The position numbers were made by a program, and so were the translations under genes. From positions 1-64,000 of the forward strand of contig NZ_JPMY01000011.1 in NCBI RefSeq assembly GCF_000761545.1: DNA of 64,000 nt, read 5' to 3'. Of this stretch, positions 60,104-64,000 are shown piece by piece; the first letter of the stretch is position 1; each line of letters begins with the position of its first letter. This stretch comes from Pseudomonas sp. ML96. Its GTDB lineage: Bacteria > Pseudomonadota > Gammaproteobacteria > Pseudomonadales > Pseudomonadaceae. The notes under the pieces are model-generated. The model was not told where the DNA came from and made no database searches. It was given only the letters and a program-made list of their open reading frames with translations.

Positions 60104-60532
60104 TTAAATCTTCAGTTCTTGGGGCTGCTGAGCGGCGTGCGGGTGGTTGGCACCCTTGTACACCTTCAGCTTGCGATACATGTCGCGACCCAGCGGGTTC
60201 TTCGGCAGCATGCCCTTGACCGCGGTCTCGATCACGCGCTCGGGGGCTTTGGCGATCAGCTTCTCGAAGCTGATTTCCTTGATGCCACCCGGGAAACCGG
60301 AGTGCGAGTAGTACATTTTGTCGGAGGTCTTGGCGCCAGTTACACGCACCTGCTCGGCGTTGATTACGACGATGTAGTCGCCGGTATCAACGTGCGGGGT
60401 GTATTCCGGCTTGTGCTTGCCGCGCAGACGGCTAGCGATTTCGGTGGCCAGACGACCCAGGGTCTGACCTGCAGCGTCGACGACGTACCAGTCGCGCTTA
60501 ACAGTTTCCGGTTTTGCAGTAAAAGTCTTCAT
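60104..60532 (-). CDS. rplM: 50S ribosomal protein L13
   Basis: This 142-aa protein starts [20 protein letters not shown], with the L13 signature ([21 protein letters not shown]). It is first in the rplM-rpsI operon. Confidence 0.99.
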   Translation of the reverse strand: MKTFTAKPETVKRDWYVVDAAGQTLGRLATEIASRLRGKHKPEYTPHVDTGDYIVVINAEQVRVTGAKTSDKMYYSHSGFPGGIKEISFEKLIAKAPERVIETAVKGMLPKNPLGRDMYRKLKVYKGANHPHAAQQPQELKI

Positions 60533-60573
60533 TCGCTATAGCCTCAGGGGCCGCCCTGAAAATAAGACGGCGG

Positions 60574-60602
60574 ATCTTACTGAATAGTGCTTGCTTTGAC
60601 AA
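60574..60602 (-). promoter_or_regulatory. rplM promoter (proximal)
   Basis: TTGTCA (60602-60597), 17 bp, TAAGAT (60579-60574) on the minus strand. Confidence 0.75.
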
Positions 60603-60636
60603 GGTCAAAGACGGCCGGAAACAGACGCTATCGGGG

Positions 60637-60764
60637 GCTCGGGTCAGCACGTCCGCTACGGCAGGGTTGTCGGTGGGCTAGGCATCCCCACCTTCTCTCT
60701 CACTCTGGCTAGGCGTGCCGTCGAGAGAGCCGCGGAATTATGCCGATTGCAGCGAAAATAGCAA
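60637..60764 (-). promoter_or_regulatory. Distal rplM promoter and structured leader
   Basis: TTGCTA (60764-60759), 16 bp, CATAAT (60742-60737) on the minus strand would start an RNA about 200 nt before rplM. Its first part can form two hairpins: CTCTCTC (60729-60723 read on minus) with GAGAGAG (60701-60695), and GGTGGG with CCCACC (60692-60687 / 60677-60672). Each carries GCCTAGCC in its loop (60714-60707 and 60683-60676). This may be a regulatory leader or a separate small RNA. Confidence 0.4.
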
Positions 60765-60809
60765 CCTGCTTTATGCTTGGCGCTTCTGCCTGAAACCAAG
60801 GAACCGCAC

Positions 60810-61847
60810 ATGGAATACCGTCAACTGGGCCGCAGCGACCTCAAGGTCAGCGCCCTGTGCCTGGGCAGCATGACCTGGGGCGAGCAGAACAGCGAGGCCG
60901 AAGGCTTCGTCCAGATCGACCGCGCGCGCGCCGCCGGCATCAATTTCCTCGACACTGCCGAGATGTACCCGGTACCGCCGCGCGGCGAGACCTACGGCGC
61001 GACCGAACGCATCATCGGCAACTACTTCAAGGCCCGCGGCAACCGTTCCGACTGGGTGCTGGCGAGCAAGGTCGCCGGCCCCGGCAACGGCATCGACTAC
61101 ATCCGCGGCGGCAGCCTGAAGCACAACCGCCGACATATCGCCGAGGCGCTGGATGCCAGCCTGAAACGCCTGCAGACCGACTGGATCGACCTCTACCAAC
61201 TGCATTGGCCCGAGCGCAGCACCAACTTCTTCGGCCAACTCGGCTATCGCCACCAGGAACAGGACTTCACGCCGTTGCAGGAGACCCTCGAGGCGCTCGG
61301 CGAGCAGGTCAAGGCCGGCAAGATCCGCCACATCGGCCTGTCCAACGAAACGCCCTGGGGCACAATGAAATTCCTGCAGCTGGCCGACAGCCTGGGCCTG
61401 CCACGCGCCGTGTCGATCCAGAACCCCTACAACCTGCTCAACCGCAGCTTCGAAGTGGGCCTGGCGGAAGTGGCGATCCGCGAGCAATGCGGCCTGCTGG
61501 CTTACTCGCCCCTGGCCTTCGGCATGCTCTCCGGCAAGTACGAAAACGGCGCCCGGCCGGCGAACGCACGTATCACCCTGTTCAGCCGCTTCGCCCGCTA
61601 CACTAACCCACAGGCGCAAGCGGCTTGCGACCGCTACGTGCACTTGGCGCGCGAACACGGCGTCGATCCGGCGCAGATGGCCCTGGCCTTCGTCACCCGC
61701 CAGCCGTTCGTCACCAGCAATATCATCGGCGCCACCAACCTGGAGCAGCTGGAGAGCAACCTCGGCAGCGCCAGCCTGGAGCTGAGCGAGGAGCTGCTGG
61801 CCGCCATCGAGGCGCTCCACCGCGAGCAGCCCAACCCGGCGCCATGA
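60810..61847 (+). CDS. tas: Tas-like aldo/keto reductase
   Basis: This 345-aa NADP(H)-dependent TIM-barrel oxidoreductase matches E. coli Tas throughout: LGSMTWGEQNSEAEGF, FLDTAEMYPVPPRGET (catalytic Asp and Tyr), LYQLHWPER, GLSNETPWG, and C-terminal MALAFVTRQPFV. The physiological substrate is unknown. AAGGA lies 7 nt before the ATG. Confidence 0.92.
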   Translation: MEYRQLGRSDLKVSALCLGSMTWGEQNSEAEGFVQIDRARAAGINFLDTAEMYPVPPRGETYGATERIIGNYFKARGNRSDWVLASKVAGPGNGIDYIRGGSLKHNRRHIAEALDASLKRLQTDWIDLYQLHWPERSTNFFGQLGYRHQEQDFTPLQETLEALGEQVKAGKIRHIGLSNETPWGTMKFLQLADSLGLPRAVSIQNPYNLLNRSFEVGLAEVAIREQCGLLAYSPLAFGMLSGKYENGARPANARITLFSRFARYTNPQAQAACDRYVHLAREHGVDPAQMALAFVTRQPFVTSNIIGATNLEQLESNLGSASLELSEELLAAIEALHREQPNPAP

Positions 61848-61851
61848 AACG

Positions 61852-61878
61852 AAAAAGCCCGGCAATCGCCGGGCTTTT
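61852..61878. terminator. Bidirectional terminator between tas and the acyl-CoA dehydrogenase gene
   Basis: AGCCCGGC/GCCGGGCT stem with an AATC loop, flanked by A5 and T4. Confidence 0.9.
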
Positions 61879-61892
61879 CGCATCTACCGCGC

Positions 61893-63029
61893 TTACAGGG
61901 CGCGACTGATGATCTCCTTCATGATCTCGTTGGTGCCGGCATAGATGCGCTGCACCCGCGAATCCGCCCAGGCGCGGGCGATCGGGTATTCCCACATGTA
62001 GCCGTAGCCGCCGTGCAGCTGCACACACTCATCGATCACCTTGCACTGCAGGTCGGTGCCCCAGTACTTGAGCATCGCCGCGCTCGGCACATCCAGCTTC
62101 TTGCTCAGGTGCAGTTCCAGGCAGCGGTCGACGAACACGCGACCGATCTGCACCTCGGTGGTCATCTCGGCCAGCTTGAAGCGGGTGTTCTGGAAGTCCG
62201 AGACCGAGCGACCGAAGGCCTTGCGCTCGCGGGTGTAGTCGAGCGTCCACTTGATCGCAGCCTCGGCCGAGGCAATGGCGCCGACGCCGACGGTCAGGCG
62301 CTCCTGCGGCAGCTCCTGCATCAGGTAGATGAAGCCCATACCTTCCTTGCCCAGCAGGTTGCCCTTGGGCACGCGCACGTCCTGGAAGAACAGCTCGGAG
62401 GTGTCCTGAGCCTTCATACCGACCTTTTCCAGGCGCTTGCCCTTGGAGAAGCCCGGGGTGTTGGCATCCACCAGGAACAGGCTGATGCCCTTGGCGCCGC
62501 CCTTGGGATCGGTCTTGGCGACCACGATCACCATGTCGGCCAGCCAGCCATTGGTGATGAAGGTCTTCGAGCCATTGATAACGTATTCGTCGCCATCCAG
62601 CACGGCGGTGGTCTTCACGCCCTGCAGGTCGGAGCCGGTGCCCGGCTCGGTCATGGCGATGGCGGTGACGACTTCGCCGCTAACCATCTTCGGCAGGTAG
62701 TGCAGCTTCTGCTCTTCCGAACCGTAGTGAAGGATGTAGGGCGCGGCGATATCCGAGTGCAGGGAGAAGCCCACGCCGGTCAGGCCCAGGCGCGCTTGCT
62801 CCTCGATGACCACGGCGCTGTAAAGGAAGTCCGCGGCCATGCCGCCATATTCCTCGGGAATGTGCGAGCAGAGCATGCCGGCATCGCCCGCCTTGCTCCA
62901 CAGCGCACGATCAATGTGGCCGTCCTTCTCCCACTGAGCATGGTAGGGCACCGCCTCCTGTTCGAAGAACTTGCGGACGGACTCGCGGAAAAGCTCGTGC
63001 TCGGAGCTGAACAGGGTTCTTGGAATCAT
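61893..63029 (-). CDS. Acyl-CoA dehydrogenase
   Basis: This 378-aa FAD enzyme of fatty-acid or branched-chain acyl-CoA oxidation shows AMTEPGTGSDLQGVKTTA, ITNGWLADMVIVV and the C-terminal QLHGGYGYMWEYPIARAWADSRV with IYAGTNEIMKEII. The start at 63029 (MIPRTLFSSEHELF) has AGGTG 6 nt upstream. Chain-length preference is not predictable. It is divergent from the regulator to the right. Confidence 0.93.
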   Translation of the reverse strand: MIPRTLFSSEHELFRESVRKFFEQEAVPYHAQWEKDGHIDRALWSKAGDAGMLCSHIPEEYGGMAADFLYSAVVIEEQARLGLTGVGFSLHSDIAAPYILHYGSEEQKLHYLPKMVSGEVVTAIAMTEPGTGSDLQGVKTTAVLDGDEYVINGSKTFITNGWLADMVIVVAKTDPKGGAKGISLFLVDANTPGFSKGKRLEKVGMKAQDTSELFFQDVRVPKGNLLGKEGMGFIYLMQELPQERLTVGVGAIASAEAAIKWTLDYTRERKAFGRSVSDFQNTRFKLAEMTTEVQIGRVFVDRCLELHLSKKLDVPSAAMLKYWGTDLQCKVIDECVQLHGGYGYMWEYPIARAWADSRVQRIYAGTNEIMKEIISRAL

Positions 63030-63170
63030 TGTTACACCTGTATCTGAGTGGTCATTGGATGGGCCCCACTCTAGGCCAGCGCCAGCAGCGCGGGCACTGG
63101 ACACATGCGACAAAAAATAAGACGATCCAGCCACCTGATGACCAATTAATCACCAACAAGAACAACAAAC

Positions 63171-64000
63171 ATGTCACCTACACGCATCGCCATCCTGGCG
63201 ACCGATGGCGTCTTCGCCGCCACCCTGATGCAGGCCCGCGACTTCTTCCACATGGCCGCCATGCGCCATAGCAAGCAACAGGGGCAGAGCCTCGCCTCGC
63301 TGTTCCAGATTCGCGTGCTCAGCCCCGACGGCCAGGCCGTCACCAGCTTCAGCGAGGCGACCATCCCGGTGGACGGCGCGCTGGACGACGCCGACGTGAT
63401 CATCCTGCCGGCCTTCTGGGGCGACTTCGACGCCCTCTGCCAGCGTTATCCACAGGTATTGCCCTGGCTGCGCGAGCGCCACGCCGCCGGGCGCGCCATC
63501 TGCGGCGAGGCCACCGGCGTGTTCTGGATGGCCCAGGCCGGCCTGCTCGACGGCAAGGAGGCGACCACCTACTGGCGCTTCTTCCGCGAGTTCAGCGAGC
63601 GTTTCCCCAAGGTGCTGCTCAACCAGGACAAGCACCTGTCCGACGCCGACAACCTGTACTGCGCCGGCGGCGTCACCTCGGCCTGCGACCTGTACATCTA
63701 CCTGATCGAGCGCTACTGCGGTGCCGGCATCGCCCAAGGCGTGTCGCGCGACATCCTCTACGAGACCCAGCGCAGCTACAGCCCCGGGCGCATCGGCTTC
63801 GGCGGGCAGAAACTGCACCAGGACGTGGCCATCCTGCAGGTACAGCAGTGGCTGGAGGAGCACTTCGCCGAGAAATTCCGCATCGAGGATGTGGCGCGCC
63901 AGCACGGCATGAGCATTCGCAACTTCATGCGCCGCTTCCAGAGTGCGACCGGCGACAAGCCGCTGCACTACCTGCAGCGCCTGCGCATCGAGACGGCCAA
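63171..64000 (+). CDS. GlxA/AraC-family transcriptional regulator (truncated by the window edge)
   Basis: 276 codons are present. Residues 4-185 form a DJ-1/PfpI-like ligand domain and about 218-276 are the start of an AraC-type HTH domain (EEHFAEKFRIEDVARQHGMSIRNF). In the ligand domain the usual elbow cysteine is Ala114 (GEATGVFWMA) and the paired His is Tyr134 (ATTYW), so it is a sensor rather than an enzyme. It is divergent from the acyl-CoA dehydrogenase gene and is a candidate regulator of it. Confidence 0.88.
   Translation, partial: MSPTRIAILATDGVFAATLMQARDFFHMAAMRHSKQQGQSLASLFQIRVLSPDGQAVTSFSEATIPVDGALDDADVIILPAFWGDFDALCQRYPQVLPWLRERHAAGRAICGEATGVFWMAQAGLLDGKEATTYWRFFREFSERFPKVLLNQDKHLSDADNLYCAGGVTSACDLYIYLIERYCGAGIAQGVSRDILYETQRSYSPGRIGFGGQKLHQDVAILQVQQWLEEHFAEKFRIEDVARQHGMSIRNFMRRFQSATGDKPLHYLQRLRIETA

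Overview
The window is chromosomal DNA of a Pseudomonas species. It is GC-rich and dense with core genes. The evidence is a PrrF-type iron-responsive sRNA, the mraZ-to-ftsZ division/cell-wall cluster followed by lpxC, rnpB between mraZ and rsmI, LpoP beside PBP1b, and protein lengths typical of the P. aeruginosa lineage (IlvC 338 aa, LpxC 303 aa, IlvH 163 aa, YajQ 159 aa). It is not P. aeruginosa itself: an ilvY regulator separates ilvC from ilvIH, and two chromosomal blocks that I recall as far apart in PAO1 are joined here.

Layout. 1-7.4 kb: msrPQ (periplasmic methionine sulfoxide repair), pssA (phosphatidylserine synthase), ilvC with divergent ilvY, and ilvIH (branched-chain amino acids). 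7.4-15.4 kb: a small secreted DUF4124 protein, the PBP1b operon mrcB-lpoP-yqcC, a kinase-like/P-loop ATPase, a pentapeptide-repeat protein, a methyltransferase, a TfoX-C protein and the cAMP-binding protein cbpA. 15.4-18.3 kb: a Fur-controlled prrF sRNA gene, two tandem DUF481 outer-membrane-type proteins and an alkyltransferase-like DNA repair protein. 18.3-27.7 kb: ampG, a MscS channel, yajQ, a degenerate-GGDEF response regulator, panE, a sensor kinase, a PduO-type cobalamin adenosyltransferase, a Nudix/ThiE fusion and a glutathione transferase. 27.7-33.7 kb: a dispersed-repeat-like segment, argJ, secA, dciA and lpxC. 33.8-50.7 kb: the complete dcw cluster, read leftwards from mraZ to ftsZ with almost every junction overlapping, driven by a clear sigma70 promoter with a MraZ box. 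50.8-55.7 kb: rnpB, rsmI, lpoA, yraN, a SIS-domain isomerase (gmhA/diaA) and dolP. 55.7-60.8 kb: sspAB, the cytochrome bc1 operon petABC and rplM-rpsI. 60.8-64 kb: a Tas-like aldo/keto reductase, an acyl-CoA dehydrogenase and a GlxA/AraC-type regulator cut by the window edge.

Theme. Much of the window serves envelope growth: precursor synthesis (murCDEFG, mraY, ddlB), polymerases and their lipoprotein activators (mrcB with lpoP; lpoA for the other bifunctional PBP), septation (ftsLIWQAZ), recycling (ampG), lipid A (lpxC), phospholipid (pssA) and secretion (secA). I found no CRISPR array, prophage, transposase, toxin-antitoxin pair or defence island, and no convincing wholly new system. The best leads are local: the ilvY insertion, a single prrF with two candidate Fur boxes, start codons shared head to head at 17849-17852, two long perfect hairpins, a probable dispersed repeat before argJ, a likely ATT start for yraN, and a structured leader upstream of rplM.
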